This document shows positions 43,680 through 53,192 of a stretch of DNA of 63,445 bases, in pieces. Position 1 is the stretch's first letter. Each line of letters opens with the position of its first letter. The DNA is from Pedobacter sp. (GTDB taxonomy: Bacteria > Bacteroidota > Bacteroidia > Sphingobacteriales > Sphingobacteriaceae). The position numbers and the translations under genes are program-made. The notes below the pieces were generated by a model. It searched no databases. It saw only the letters and a program-made list of their open reading frames with translations, and was not told the origin of the DNA. Location of the stretch: positions 1 through 63,445 of the forward strand of contig JACMPF010000208.1 of NCBI GenBank assembly GCA_014377665.1, written 5' to 3'.

Positions 43680-44970
43680 TTATATAGCAACAGTATTGTT
43701 TTTGCTTACCAGTATTTCTCTTAGTGCCCAGGTAACTACTCAATCTCCATACTCCGGATATGGTTTAGGAAATTTCAAAGGATCACTACTTCCTCAGTTC
43801 AGAGCAATGGGCGGAATCTCAACTGGTGTATTCAGACCTGGAATAGATAACACTATAAATATTCAGAACCCGGCAACGTTTTCCGGAATAAACTTTACAA
43901 CAGTTGATATCGCTGTAACAGGAGGTTTTACGCAATTGAAGCAAGGTGCTGCAAAAGAGAAAAGCTTCAACTCCACACTCAGTCATGTGGCTGTCGCTTT
44001 TCCTATTCTAAAAAATAAAACCGGACTTAGTTTCGGGATACTCCCATATTCAGAACTAGGTTATAAATTTACTAGCAAGCAAAATATTGATACCAATAGT
44101 GTGAATTATCCACACTCGGGAGAAGGGGGACTTACTAAAGCATACATCGGATTAGGACAGCAAATAGGAGATCATTTCAGAATTGGTGGAAATGTCGAAT
44201 ACCTATTCGGTAACTTGTTGGAAACGGTGTCTACAGAAATAAATACATTTCCAACTGTCAATTCGAGGGTTCAAAACAAAAATAGTATAAGTGGAATTAG
44301 TTTCTCCTACGGTGCTCAATATGAAATTCAATTAACCACCAAAAGCAGGATTACGCTAGGTTACTCAGGATCTTCTTCTTCTACTATAAATTCTAAAAGA
44401 GCTTTCGTAGTTACACAATACCTGAAAAGCGCAATAGGTGTGGATGAGGCAGCCTTCGATACCGTTGCTTTTATCGAAAATAATTCAGCCAAGCTTAAAC
44501 TTCCATTGATTCATAATTTTGGAGTTTCAATTCAAAAGGATAACGTCTGGATGGTTGGTGCCGACTTCAGAACCGGGAAATGGTCAAACTACAGTCTTGA
44601 AGGAGCCACACCAAATCAGCAAAACTTGCAGGATAGTTGGGGTGCTTCTCTTGGTGGCCAGATAACGCCAGATTTCACTTCTGTTGGTAGTTATTTTAAA
44701 AGGGTTGATTACCGCTTCGGGCTAAGCTATGATAAAACATACATTAAACTTGCCAGCGGGGACGACGTAAAGAAGATGGGAATTTCATTTGGTTTAGGTT
44801 TGCCATTAGCGCCAAACATTGCGAGAACTTCATTTTATAAAATGAATGTTACTGCGGAGCTCGGTAAAATGGGCACCATTAACAATGGTAACGTTCAGGA
44901 AAATTATATTAAGTTACACCTTGGCTTCACATTGAACGATAGCTGGTTTAGGAGATACAAGTTAAATTAA
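43663..44970 (+). CDS. Outer membrane beta-barrel protein (OmpP1/FadL-like), unknown function
   Basis: 435-residue exported barrel, taking ATG 43663 so that a signal peptide precedes LSAQ (MYKKINYIATVLFLLTSIS). The mature N-terminus SPYSGYGLGNFKGSLLPQFRAMGGIS, followed by INIQNPATFSG, resembles Bacteroidota OmpP1/FadL-like barrels that carry the AMGG and NPA signatures. A C-terminal strand ends in a hydrophobic stretch. It lies between coaX and lptC with overlaps on both sides (17 bases and 1 base). A role with LPS transport is suggested only by context. Confidence 0.82.
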   Translation: MYKKINYIATVLFLLTSISLSAQVTTQSPYSGYGLGNFKGSLLPQFRAMGGISTGVFRPGIDNTINIQNPATFSGINFTTVDIAVTGGFTQLKQGAAKEKSFNSTLSHVAVAFPILKNKTGLSFGILPYSELGYKFTSKQNIDTNSVNYPHSGEGGLTKAYIGLGQQIGDHFRIGGNVEYLFGNLLETVSTEINTFPTVNSRVQNKNSISGISFSYGAQYEIQLTTKSRITLGYSGSSSSTINSKRAFVVTQYLKSAIGVDEAAFDTVAFIENNSAKLKLPLIHNFGVSIQKDNVWMVGADFRTGKWSNYSLEGATPNQQNLQDSWGASLGGQITPDFTSVGSYFKRVDYRFGLSYDKTYIKLASGDDVKKMGISFGLGLPLAPNIARTSFYKMNVTAELGKMGTINNGNVQENYIKLHLGFTLNDSWFRRYKLN

Positions 44971-45539
44971 TGAAAACTAGAAGTATAATATATTCTCTTA
45001 TTATACTGTGCTTTCTACAAGTGTCGCTTTCCTCTTGCGGGGAAGACGATTTAAAAACTGCAGCTAAACTCAAGGGGCAGGTTAGCATGAGTTCAGATAC
45101 CACCAGAGGTGTGGATATTACTTATAGTGATTCTGCTAAGGTAAAGGCACAAGGTTTTGCTCCGGTGCTTGTGAAGGTTGTCCCTGCAAATGGAGGAAGC
45201 TTTCAGGAGATGCCCAAGGGAATTAAGATAAACTTCCTCGATCCATTGGCCAATGTCAAGGGATCAATCACCTCTGATTATGCCATTATGAAGGATTTGG
45301 AAAAGACTGCAACCTTCCTGAGAAATGTTGTTGTGATTAACGAAAAACTTACTTACAATACTGAAGAATTGGTCTGGGACCAGACGAAGAAATTATTCAC
45401 CTCTCCAAAAGGGGTAATCACTAAACCAGACGGCACTGTTTTATCTGCGGTTAACTTTACTGCGACGGAAGATTTTTCAACTGTCACCTGGGAGAATGGG
45501 ACTGGAGAGGTCTATGTTCCTGATAATTACGGTCAGTAA
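44970..45539 (+). CDS. lptC: LPS export ABC transporter periplasmic protein LptC
   Basis: Membrane-anchored periplasmic component of the Lpt bridge that moves lipopolysaccharide from LptB2FG to LptA. The 189 residues start with a lipoprotein-like signal ending SLSSC (Cys23), usual for Bacteroidota LptC. The DFSTVTWENGTGEVYVPD-type end and the central beta-taco strands (AIMKDLEKTATFLRNVVVINEK) support the call. Its ATG overlaps the preceding stop by one base. The PpiD-like chaperone follows after 82 bases. Confidence 0.85.
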   Translation: MKTRSIIYSLIILCFLQVSLSSCGEDDLKTAAKLKGQVSMSSDTTRGVDITYSDSAKVKAQGFAPVLVKVVPANGGSFQEMPKGIKINFLDPLANVKGSITSDYAIMKDLEKTATFLRNVVVINEKLTYNTEELVWDQTKKLFTSPKGVITKPDGTVLSAVNFTATEDFSTVTWENGTGEVYVPDNYGQ

Positions 45540-45621
45540 TTATGTTGTGTAATATATTTTCTTTTTTTATCAAAAGTTGTATCTTGCGCCCTCTTAAAAA
45601 AAATTTATAAATAAGAATATT

Positions 45622-47718
45622 ATGGGGTTAATGACATTTTTGCGCAATCGTGCAGGCTACATTATAATTGGAGCCATCGGTTTTGCAATTGTTGCGTTTT
45701 TGGTTGGTGATGCGATTAGCGCTGGTAAGCCTTTTTGGGCTGCCTCTCAAAAAGTGGTTGGAACGATTGATGGTGAAGATATAAGTATAGACGAATTTGG
45801 CCCGAAAGTAGAGCAGAGTTTAGCTCAATTTAAACAACAATACGGTGGATCTGGAAATTCCCAGATGCAGGCAATGGCAGTCGACAATGTTTGGCAGGGA
45901 GAAGTGGCGAACGTGTTGTTAGGAAAAGAATATGCAAAGTTAGGGATTACTGTTTCTTCAGATGAAATGTCTGATCTAATTCAGGGAGTAAATCCAAGCC
46001 CACTTATTGTTCAGTATTTCGGTAATCCACAAACAGGACAAGTTGACCGGGCTCAAGTATTGAACACCTTCAAAAAAGGCATGAAAGATCCTAAAGTTAG
46101 ACCACAAATATTAGCCCTTGAAGCGGAAATTGAAAGACAAGCGCTTCAGCAGAAATATGCCAAACTAATTAATAATTCTGTTTATGTCTCTACATTAGAA
46201 GCTAATGACGAGTATTTGAACCGCAATAGGATCGCTAACTTTAAGTATGTAACTCTTGATTATGCTTCTATACCAGACGGAAGTGTAAAACTTACGGATG
46301 CAGACTATTCTGAGTATTACGACAACAATAAAAAACGTTTTGAAAACCCAACTGAAACTCGCTCTTTGGAATACGTTTCTTTTAGTGTAAATCCTACTAA
46401 AGAGGATAGTGCGGCTGTTAAAACTCAAGTTAATAAGCTTGCTGCCGATTTTAAGTCAGCGGCAAACGACTCACTTTTTTCAGCAGTAAACTCAGATGTC
46501 AAAATTCCCTATAACTACATAACGAAAGGTAAGCTTGATCCTGCAGTTGATTCCGTAGTATTCAGTTTGCCCGCAGGTTCCTTCTACGGACCTATGTTGT
46601 CGGGTAACTCTTATAAGCTTGTCAAAGTTGTGGACACACGTTTTTCTCCAGATTCTGTTAAAGCAAGTCACATTTTATTGAATCCAGCTCAGTTAGGTGG
46701 TGTTGATAAAGCTATTAAAATGGCAGATTCCCTAAAAATGCTTATCCAAAATGGTGCAAGTTTAGCTTCCCTCGCTTTACAGTACAGTGTTGACGGTTCT
46801 AAAGATAAAGGTGGTAACGTTGGTACATTCGCTCGCGGCCAAATGGTTCCGGAATTTGAGAACGCTGCATTCAATGGAGCTGTCGGAGATTTAAAAGTGG
46901 TAACTAGTCAGTTCGGTGTTCATTTGTTGAAAATTGAGAAGCAAATTGGAAATTCTAAAGTGGTGAAACTTGCTTACATAGAAAAAAATCTAATGTCGAG
47001 TACCAAAACTAAGGATGCTGCCTATAAAAAAGCTAGTACTTTCTTGAACGAGGTTAAGGATGGTAATTTTGCAGTAGTCGCTCAAAGGAGCGGATATACG
47101 GTAGGTATTGCAGATAAAGTTGGCCCATCACAAGGTTATGCGGCTGGCCTTGATAATCCACGTCAGTTAATCCGTGATTCTTATGATGCTGATAAGGGTG
47201 AAGTGTTAGACCAGGTATATCAGATGGACAACGCTTTTGTGGTTGCTCGTTTGACAGACATTAAACCTAAAGGTACTTCGCCATTAGAAGCAGTTAAAAA
47301 AGATATTGAACCGATGGTTCGCATTGCTGTCAAAGGGAAAATACTTAAGGAAAAAATGGACAAGGCACTTTCAGGCGCTGGCAATATTAATCAGGTCGGT
47401 CAGAAATTAGGAAAGCCTGTTATGCCAATTCAGAATATGGTTCTTGCCAACCCCGTAATCCCTGGAGCAGCACAGGAAAATAAACTAGTTGGAACTGTTT
47501 TCGGTTCTCAACCAGGAAAAGTATCTAAAGCCATCGTTGGTGAAGCTGGCGTTTATTCATTTGTGGTGGATGGATTTATAAATCCTGCGCCATTAGCGAA
47601 CACCTACAAGCAAAAAGAAGCGATGATGCAATTAATAGCTCAACGTTCTTTGGGGTCCGCATTCCAGGCCTTGCAAGATAAAAGCGAGATAAAAGACAAT
47701 AGGGTGAAATTCTATTAA
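45622..47718 (+). CDS. PpiD/SurA-like peptidyl-prolyl isomerase, membrane-anchored chaperone
   Basis: 698-residue periplasmic folding factor. A single N-terminal membrane anchor (GYIIIGAIGFAIVAFLVGDAI, residues 12-32) is followed by a SurA_N-type chaperone domain (about 36-190) and a parvulin-like PPIase domain at about 345-440. The latter has KASHILLNPAQ, ASLALQYSVDGSKDKGGNVG and FARGQMVPEFENAAF. The C-terminal third is a second chaperone lobe. In E. coli PpiD sits at the Sec exit; an envelope-protein folding role is expected here. A terminator-like hairpin lies downstream. Confidence 0.93.
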   Translation: MGLMTFLRNRAGYIIIGAIGFAIVAFLVGDAISAGKPFWAASQKVVGTIDGEDISIDEFGPKVEQSLAQFKQQYGGSGNSQMQAMAVDNVWQGEVANVLLGKEYAKLGITVSSDEMSDLIQGVNPSPLIVQYFGNPQTGQVDRAQVLNTFKKGMKDPKVRPQILALEAEIERQALQQKYAKLINNSVYVSTLEANDEYLNRNRIANFKYVTLDYASIPDGSVKLTDADYSEYYDNNKKRFENPTETRSLEYVSFSVNPTKEDSAAVKTQVNKLAADFKSAANDSLFSAVNSDVKIPYNYITKGKLDPAVDSVVFSLPAGSFYGPMLSGNSYKLVKVVDTRFSPDSVKASHILLNPAQLGGVDKAIKMADSLKMLIQNGASLASLALQYSVDGSKDKGGNVGTFARGQMVPEFENAAFNGAVGDLKVVTSQFGVHLLKIEKQIGNSKVVKLAYIEKNLMSSTKTKDAAYKKASTFLNEVKDGNFAVVAQRSGYTVGIADKVGPSQGYAAGLDNPRQLIRDSYDADKGEVLDQVYQMDNAFVVARLTDIKPKGTSPLEAVKKDIEPMVRIAVKGKILKEKMDKALSGAGNINQVGQKLGKPVMPIQNMVLANPVIPGAAQENKLVGTVFGSQPGKVSKAIVGEAGVYSFVVDGFINPAPLANTYKQKEAMMQLIAQRSLGSAFQALQDKSEIKDNRVKFY

Positions 47719-47730
47719 TCTTATTTTACG

Positions 47731-47738
47731 TAATTTTG
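47731..47738 (+). promoter_or_regulatory. TAATTTTG element before a hairpin
   Basis: Exact TAnnTTTG match 12 bases after the PpiD stop. The hairpin at 47740-47769 follows at once, so either this is the DUF2480 promoter with a structured 5' leader or the match is fortuitous. Confidence 0.35.
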
Positions 47739-47739
47739 T

Positions 47740-47769
47740 AGCCGGAAGCAGTTTGCTTCCGGCTTTTTT
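47740..47769 (+). terminator. Rho-independent terminator after the PpiD-like gene
   Basis: AGCCGGAAGC / GCTTCCGGCT stem (10 bp) with a short AGTTT-type loop and a run of T: a textbook terminator. The DUF2480 ATG is 17 bases downstream. Confidence 0.85.
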
Positions 47770-47785
47770 TATTATTATAAGACTT

Positions 47786-48301
47786 ATGGAAATTCAGGAG
47801 AACTTCGTAAACAAAGTAGCAGCAAGTGGGTTAGTTACGCTTAATCTCGAAGAGTATTTTCACCAGGGAGAGCGTATCGTATATGATATTAAGGACAATC
47901 TTTTTCATGGTCTTATGCTAAGGGAAAAAGATTTTAGGGAATTTATAAAATTACATGACTGGTCTGTTTATGCGGATAAAAACATCGCTATAATATGTAG
48001 TGCTGACGCTATTGTCCCAACCTGGGCCTATATGCTGTTAGCCAGTAAAATGAAGCCATACGCCAATGAGGTAATATTTGGAAGTCTTCAGACTCTTGAA
48101 GCAACGTTATTCGTTCGTGCGCTTTCAAAAATTGATGTTAATTCATTTGCTAGTGAACGAGTGGTCATCAAAGGATGTGCGGATATTGAAGTTCCCATTG
48201 CTGCATACGTAGAAATTACAAACTTGCTAACTCCCGTTGTAAAGAGCATCATGTATGGAGAGCCATGCTCCACAGTACCAATCTATAAGCGTAAAGATTA
48301 G
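47786..48301 (+). CDS. DUF2480 family protein
   Basis: 171-residue Bacteroidota protein of unknown function from ATG 47786; the upstream in-frame ATG at 47753 falls inside the terminator. DUF2480 features recalled are FVNKVAASGLVTLNLEEY at the N-terminus, an internal LREKDFREFIKLHDW, AIVPTWAYMLLASKM, and the C-terminal VVIKGCADIEVPIAAYVEIT. There is no membrane segment or signal peptide, so it is cytoplasmic. No activity is assigned. Confidence 0.85.
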   Translation: MEIQENFVNKVAASGLVTLNLEEYFHQGERIVYDIKDNLFHGLMLREKDFREFIKLHDWSVYADKNIAIICSADAIVPTWAYMLLASKMKPYANEVIFGSLQTLEATLFVRALSKIDVNSFASERVVIKGCADIEVPIAAYVEITNLLTPVVKSIMYGEPCSTVPIYKRKD

Positions 48302-48329
48302 TTTGGATTGTTTTTTGTTTGGCAAGGGT

Positions 48330-49106
48330 ATGAGAAAATTTTTGTTGTTGATTTTCACCGCATTTGTAAGCTTTAATTCTTATGCCCAGGAGCTTCCGTT
48401 TGTTAAAGAACCGGTGTTTCAATCCGGTGAGGTGCTACAGTATAAGCTTAAATATGGCTTTATTACTGCAGCGGAAGGTACGCTGAAGGTATTGGAAGGA
48501 GATCTTAAGTTCGAGGGACAACCTACATACCGACTTAGCGTTGATGGGGTAACTTCAGGTACTTTTGATGTGTTTTATAAAATAAGAGACCATTATGATT
48601 CCTATATTGACAAGAAGGAGCTTAAACCTTATTTTTATCAAGAGAATATAAGAGAAGGTAGCTACAGGAGACAAGATAAGGCAAGGTTTAACCAAGACGC
48701 TAAAAAGGTGATAGCCAATAAAGGCACATTTAATACCCCAACTACTCAAACATTTGATTTGGTTTCGTCCTATTACTTTGCTAGAAGTCTAGACATCTCC
48801 AAAATGAAAACGGGGGATTTTGTTAAATTACATTACTTTTTAGGAGATGAAGTGAGCCAGCTGGAGATTCAGTATGTTGGTAAGGAAGTAATTAAAACAA
48901 AGCTTGGAAAGATTCGGTGCTTAAAGTTCAGCCCCTCTATTAAGCCTGGTAGAATCTTTAGAAAAGACAGTCGTCTGTATCTTTGGATTACCGATGATGG
49001 GAATCGTGTACCTGTAAAGGCGGAAGTAGAAATTCTCGTGGGGTCTGTGGTGATGGAGATAAAGTCCGCTGAGGGATTAAAATATCCTTTGACCTTAATT
49101 AAATAG
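48330..49106 (+). CDS. DUF3108 domain-containing exported protein
   Basis: 258-residue protein from ATG 48330; the frame extends to 48255 but would overlap DUF2480. A clear signal peptide (MRKFLLLIFTAFVSFNSYA) precedes ELPF. The core matches DUF3108: FQSGEVLQYKLKYGFITAAEGT, VDGVTSGTFDVFYKIRDHYDSYID, and a C-terminal LYLWITDDGNRVPVKAEVEI. Beta-rich and probably periplasmic or outer-membrane associated; function unknown. DUF3109 starts 2 bases later, so the two are co-transcribed. Confidence 0.87.
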   Translation: MRKFLLLIFTAFVSFNSYAQELPFVKEPVFQSGEVLQYKLKYGFITAAEGTLKVLEGDLKFEGQPTYRLSVDGVTSGTFDVFYKIRDHYDSYIDKKELKPYFYQENIREGSYRRQDKARFNQDAKKVIANKGTFNTPTTQTFDLVSSYYFARSLDISKMKTGDFVKLHYFLGDEVSQLEIQYVGKEVIKTKLGKIRCLKFSPSIKPGRIFRKDSRLYLWITDDGNRVPVKAEVEILVGSVVMEIKSAEGLKYPLTLIK

Positions 49107-49108
49107 AA

Positions 49109-49669
49109 ATGATAGAAGTACAAAATACATTAATACATGAAGATATTATTACAGAGAACTTTGTGTGTAACCTGAATAAATGTAAGGGTATCTGCTGCGT
49201 AGAAGGTGATGCAGGAGCTCCACTTGAAGTAGCAGAGACAGCCATTCTTAAAGAGATCTACCCAAAGATCAAACATCTTCTAGAACCCAAGGGTATCAAG
49301 GCTATAGAGGAGCAGGGGACTTCAGTAGTTGACTCAGATGGCGACTTGACCACCCCCTGTGTAGATGGTAATAGAGAATGTGCTTATGTCACTTTTGAGA
49401 ATGGCATCACCAAATGCGGAATTGAAAAAGCTTATGAACAAGGAATAGTGGATTGGCAAAAGCCGATCTCCTGCCATCTTTATCCGATTAGAGTAACGCA
49501 ATACCCAGAATTTGAAGTGCTTAATTATGATAGGTGGCACATTTGTCATGATGCCTGCACGTTTGGAAGAGAATTGAAGGTGCCGGTTTACCAGTTTTTG
49601 AAGGGCCCTCTGATTAGAAAGTATGGCGCAGAGTGGTATGCTGAATTGGAAGAAAGCGTAAAGCCGTAA
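49109..49669 (+). CDS. DUF3109 family Cys-rich protein (YkgJ-like)
   Basis: 186-residue protein with a conserved set of cysteines: CNLNKCKGICC near the N-terminus, then CVDGNRECAYVTFENGITKCGIEKAY, ISCHLYPIRV, and HICHDACTFG. This layout matches DUF3109, related to YkgJ/FliB-type zinc or iron-sulfur proteins, so a metal site is likely (inference). It starts 2 bases after DUF3108. Biological role unknown. Confidence 0.85.
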   Translation: MIEVQNTLIHEDIITENFVCNLNKCKGICCVEGDAGAPLEVAETAILKEIYPKIKHLLEPKGIKAIEEQGTSVVDSDGDLTTPCVDGNRECAYVTFENGITKCGIEKAYEQGIVDWQKPISCHLYPIRVTQYPEFEVLNYDRWHICHDACTFGRELKVPVYQFLKGPLIRKYGAEWYAELEESVKP

Positions 49670-49776
49670 ATTGTAGTATTCCGTTTGCCAAAATTGCTTA
49701 TTGTTTTGACAATTTTCAGAAATAACGAACCCCTGAATTCGCTTTCCTTTGATATACACCAAATTTAGGCCTATTT

Positions 49777-51924
49777 ATGAATCTGAGATGCATTATACTT
49801 TTAGGGCTGGTATTTTTTAACTCCATAGCTTTTTGTCAGCACGATCCAAAAGCGCTAAAAGTTTGGCAAGACCAGAAATATTCCATGTTTATTCATTTTG
49901 GAATCTACTCAGTATTGGGCGGCGTTTGGGATGGGAAACCGGCAACAAGAAATGTAAGTGAACAAATTCAGGCGCATGCAGGTATTTACACGGATGAATA
50001 TGCGAAAATTGCCAAGCGCTTCAACCCTAAAAGCTGGAATGCGGATTCTATAGTTAACCTTGCAAAAAAAGCAGGCATGAGGTCTATCGTAATTACCTCA
50101 AAGCACCATGACGGGTTTTGCATGTTCAAGACCAATACAACAGACTTCAACGTTGTGGATGCGAGTCCGTATAAAAGAGACATTATCAAAGAACTATCTG
50201 AAGCGTGTAAGCGTGGTGGGCTGAGGTTCGGTTTATACTTTTCGTTAATTGATTGGCACTTCCCTCAGGCATCACCGATCTCTAGCAGCAATTCGGATTA
50301 CATTACGCCGGAGCATGTAGAATACAATAAGAAACAAATCACGGAGTTATTGAGCAATTACGGATCTATTTCGGAGTTGTGGTTCGATATGGGATCTCAA
50401 AGCGCGAAGGAAAGTAAAGAACTTGCTGATCTCGTTCATAAGTTGCAGCCAGATTGTATGATTGGCAGTCGCATTGGAAATGACATGGGAGACTTCACAG
50501 TTATGGGAGACAATCAGGAGCCTGATTATGTGATTGGTGTACCATGGCAATCCCCAGCTTCATTTTTCGATGAAACATGGGGGTATCGTTCTTTTCAGAA
50601 AAGAGGTAAAGCAGAAGATAAAGTAAAGGAAAAATTAACCAGCCTGATTAGGGTGGCGAGCAGAGGAGGTAACTTCCTGTTGAATATCGGTCCCAAGGGC
50701 GATGGTTCGGTAGTAGAGTTCGAGAAGAATGTATTGCTAACGATCGGCCAATGGTTAACAAAAAATCAGGAAGCGATCTATGGCACTAACCCTGACCCTT
50801 TCCATGTTGCCTTCAAATGGGGAAGCTTAACCAGCAGAACGAACAAAATTTACCTGCATTTATTACATCAGCCAGAAAGCGGACAAGTGATTTTACCCGG
50901 GCTAACAGGTAAAATTAAATCTGCTTATGTACTTGGAGAAAACAAGAAGGTTAAATTCTCACAAACAACAGTTGGTGTTAAAGTTTTAGTGCCAACCGGG
51001 TTGGATCTAGCTAAGGAATTTAAAGTAATCGTACTGGAATTTGCAAACGGCTTCCAGGTGCCACCAGCTAACGTCATAGTTAAAGACAATACCGTGCTAA
51101 AACTAAGCGGCCACAATTCTTTTAAGCACTACAGCAATTCGGGTATTGATTATAGTAACAGGTATCAAAGTATAGTAAAAGAATCCTGGAACATTAATCC
51201 AGTGCAAAGCGGCGTGCTAAGCCCTACCATCTACTATACGAATGAAGAAAAAGGTAAGGCACTTGATGTTGAAATCGGAGGAAAAACAACAGTAATAAAC
51301 TTAACCGGAGGCGACGAAGAGAAACTCAACAATGATCCATCAACTATAAGCTTTGGTCCGCTTTACCAGTCCGGGTTTTTTTACTCTGGTCCGGGCGGCG
51401 TTCATGGGAATCTTGCAGAAGTTTCGATCGACAAACCATGGCCTAATACAAAATCTCCTGCTTGGGAAAAGAAAGCAAACTGGAAAAACAATGGTATTTA
51501 TGAATTGCCGGCAGAGTTGAATTCAGCTACTTACCTGCTCCAGGAAATCACTTCAGGTACAGACCAGCCCTACCTAATTGGTGTGACAAGTGGTGATGCT
51601 GTTACCGTTTCGTTGAACGGGGTAGTATTAGCAGAACACAATAATCCTTTCAAAGAGAAATCCCTGAAAGATGTGATCTTACTCCCTTTAAAACAAGGTG
51701 TCAATAAATTAATGGTGAAATACTACAATGGTTTTCAAAAAACTACGGTATTAAGTATTGACAATAATATTGATCAGGTATATTTCAAGAAAGCACTAAA
51801 AGCATTAACTATTCAAAAAGGTAATTATTACGGCTTCAGCTGGCAGTTACACAAACCATATTCTCCGCATACCACCATGGGCGTGTATAATGCCTGGATG
51901 GAGTTAACCACGACAACCAAATAA
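49777..51924 (+). CDS. Secreted alpha-L-fucosidase (GH29)
   Basis: Glycoside hydrolase family 29 enzyme expected to release alpha-linked L-fucose from glycans; 715 residues. A signal peptide (to about residue 20, NSIAFC) implies periplasmic or surface location, perhaps lipidated at Cys20. Catalytic-domain motifs are KYSMFIHFGIYSVLGGVWDG, ITSKHHDGFCMFKT, and ISELWFDMGS with the nucleophile Asp204. Two C-terminal domains of about 250 residues follow. It is the first gene of the L-fucose operon, 3 bases before the permease. No type IX C-terminal sorting signal is obvious at the end. Confidence 0.93.
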   Translation: MNLRCIILLGLVFFNSIAFCQHDPKALKVWQDQKYSMFIHFGIYSVLGGVWDGKPATRNVSEQIQAHAGIYTDEYAKIAKRFNPKSWNADSIVNLAKKAGMRSIVITSKHHDGFCMFKTNTTDFNVVDASPYKRDIIKELSEACKRGGLRFGLYFSLIDWHFPQASPISSSNSDYITPEHVEYNKKQITELLSNYGSISELWFDMGSQSAKESKELADLVHKLQPDCMIGSRIGNDMGDFTVMGDNQEPDYVIGVPWQSPASFFDETWGYRSFQKRGKAEDKVKEKLTSLIRVASRGGNFLLNIGPKGDGSVVEFEKNVLLTIGQWLTKNQEAIYGTNPDPFHVAFKWGSLTSRTNKIYLHLLHQPESGQVILPGLTGKIKSAYVLGENKKVKFSQTTVGVKVLVPTGLDLAKEFKVIVLEFANGFQVPPANVIVKDNTVLKLSGHNSFKHYSNSGIDYSNRYQSIVKESWNINPVQSGVLSPTIYYTNEEKGKALDVEIGGKTTVINLTGGDEEKLNNDPSTISFGPLYQSGFFYSGPGGVHGNLAEVSIDKPWPNTKSPAWEKKANWKNNGIYELPAELNSATYLLQEITSGTDQPYLIGVTSGDAVTVSLNGVVLAEHNNPFKEKSLKDVILLPLKQGVNKLMVKYYNGFQKTTVLSIDNNIDQVYFKKALKALTIQKGNYYGFSWQLHKPYSPHTTMGVYNAWMELTTTTK

Positions 51925-51927
51925 GCC

Positions 51928-53181
51928 ATGACTAAAAAGAATTACCTGTTCCCTTTCATAATGATCACCTCGCTGTTTTTCATGTGGGGATTTGTCCACA
52001 ATTTAGACCCTATTTTGATTCCGCATTTGAAGCGGTCATTCAGCTTAACTACTTTGCAAGCTTCACTAGTGGACTCTGCGGTATTCATTGCCTATTTTGT
52101 AATGGCCTTACCTGCTGGGATCATCATGAGGAAATACGGATATAAAGCCGGGATTATCATTGGTCTTGTTTTGTTTGCTGTTGGATCTTTTTTGTTTATC
52201 CCTGCCGCAAATACACAGCTTTATGAGTTCTTTTTAGGCGCGTTATTTATCATAGCCTGTGGTCTTACTATTTTGGAGACCGCAGCCAATCCATACGCGT
52301 CGTTATTAGGCCCACCTGAGACCTCCACATTTAGACTAAACTTCGCACAGTCTTTCAATGGTTTGGCAGCAACGCTGGCTCCCATTATTGGCGGACAAAT
52401 TATATTGGTAGAAGGAATCTCGGATGAACAACTCAGTACGATGTCTGCCTCTGCTCAGCAACTGGCATTGGCTTCAGAAGCCTCTTCTGTTAAAACTCCT
52501 TACCTTATTTTGGGATTAATCATTTTGGTGATTACTGTGATTTTCGCCTTAATTAAATTGCCTGAAATTGTAGAAGAAGAAAGTGCCGTTGAAAGGGAAT
52601 TATCTGTTAATCCGTTCGTGAGGGCTTTCAAACACACGCACCTAAACTGGGCCATTGTTGCTCAATTCTTTTATGTTGGGGCACAAGTTTGCGTGTTTAG
52701 CTTGTTTATCCTTTATGCAGAAAAAGTTGCAGGAATGGATGGGCAAACCGCAAAGTGGTATGCTGGTTTCGGTGTAGGTCTTGCCTTTATGATTGGACGT
52801 TTCGTCGGTACTTTCCTGATGAAATTTTACAAACCATCAAACCTATTGGCGATCTACTCTATTATATGTGTGCTGCTTTGCCTGGTAGCGATGACCGTCT
52901 CTGGAATGCTGGCGGTTTACACGGTCATTGGAATTGCCTTCTTCATGTCCATCATGTTTCCAACTATATTTTCATTGGGAATTAAAGACCTTGGGTCGGA
53001 TACAAAATTTGGGAGTAGCCTCATCATCATGTCGATAGTTGGTGGTGCAGTGCTGCCGCCGATTATGGGGTATATAGCCGACCAGTCTGATATACAAGTC
53101 GGTTATATCGTACCATTGTTGTGTTTTGCGGTTGTGTTCTTATTTGGACTTCGTGGACATAGAATATCAAAAAAAGTTTAA
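51928..53181 (+). CDS. fucP: L-fucose:H+ symporter
   Basis: Major facilitator superfamily symporter of 417 residues with 12 hydrophobic segments, in the FucP/GluP branch. FFMWGFVHNLDPILIPHLK, VFIAYFVMALPAGIIMRKYGY and ILETAANPYASLLGP are characteristic of that branch. It imports L-fucose with protons across the inner membrane. It lies between the fucosidase and mutarotase genes with small gaps, which supports L-fucose rather than glucose/galactose as substrate. Confidence 0.92.
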   Translation: MTKKNYLFPFIMITSLFFMWGFVHNLDPILIPHLKRSFSLTTLQASLVDSAVFIAYFVMALPAGIIMRKYGYKAGIIIGLVLFAVGSFLFIPAANTQLYEFFLGALFIIACGLTILETAANPYASLLGPPETSTFRLNFAQSFNGLAATLAPIIGGQIILVEGISDEQLSTMSASAQQLALASEASSVKTPYLILGLIILVITVIFALIKLPEIVEEESAVERELSVNPFVRAFKHTHLNWAIVAQFFYVGAQVCVFSLFILYAEKVAGMDGQTAKWYAGFGVGLAFMIGRFVGTFLMKFYKPSNLLAIYSIICVLLCLVAMTVSGMLAVYTVIGIAFFMSIMFPTIFSLGIKDLGSDTKFGSSLIIMSIVGGAVLPPIMGYIADQSDIQVGYIVPLLCFAVVFLFGLRGHRISKKV

Positions 53182-53192
53182 ATTAGTTGACG

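Noticed and set aside
49334..49762. 142-codon minus-strand frame over DUF3109 and the gap before the fucosidase
   Set aside because: Mostly antisense to the conserved cysteine region; no motif or start signal of its own.
52755..52985. 76-codon frame inside fucP, rich in Cys and Trp
   Set aside because: Out-of-frame reading of membrane helices; no supporting feature.
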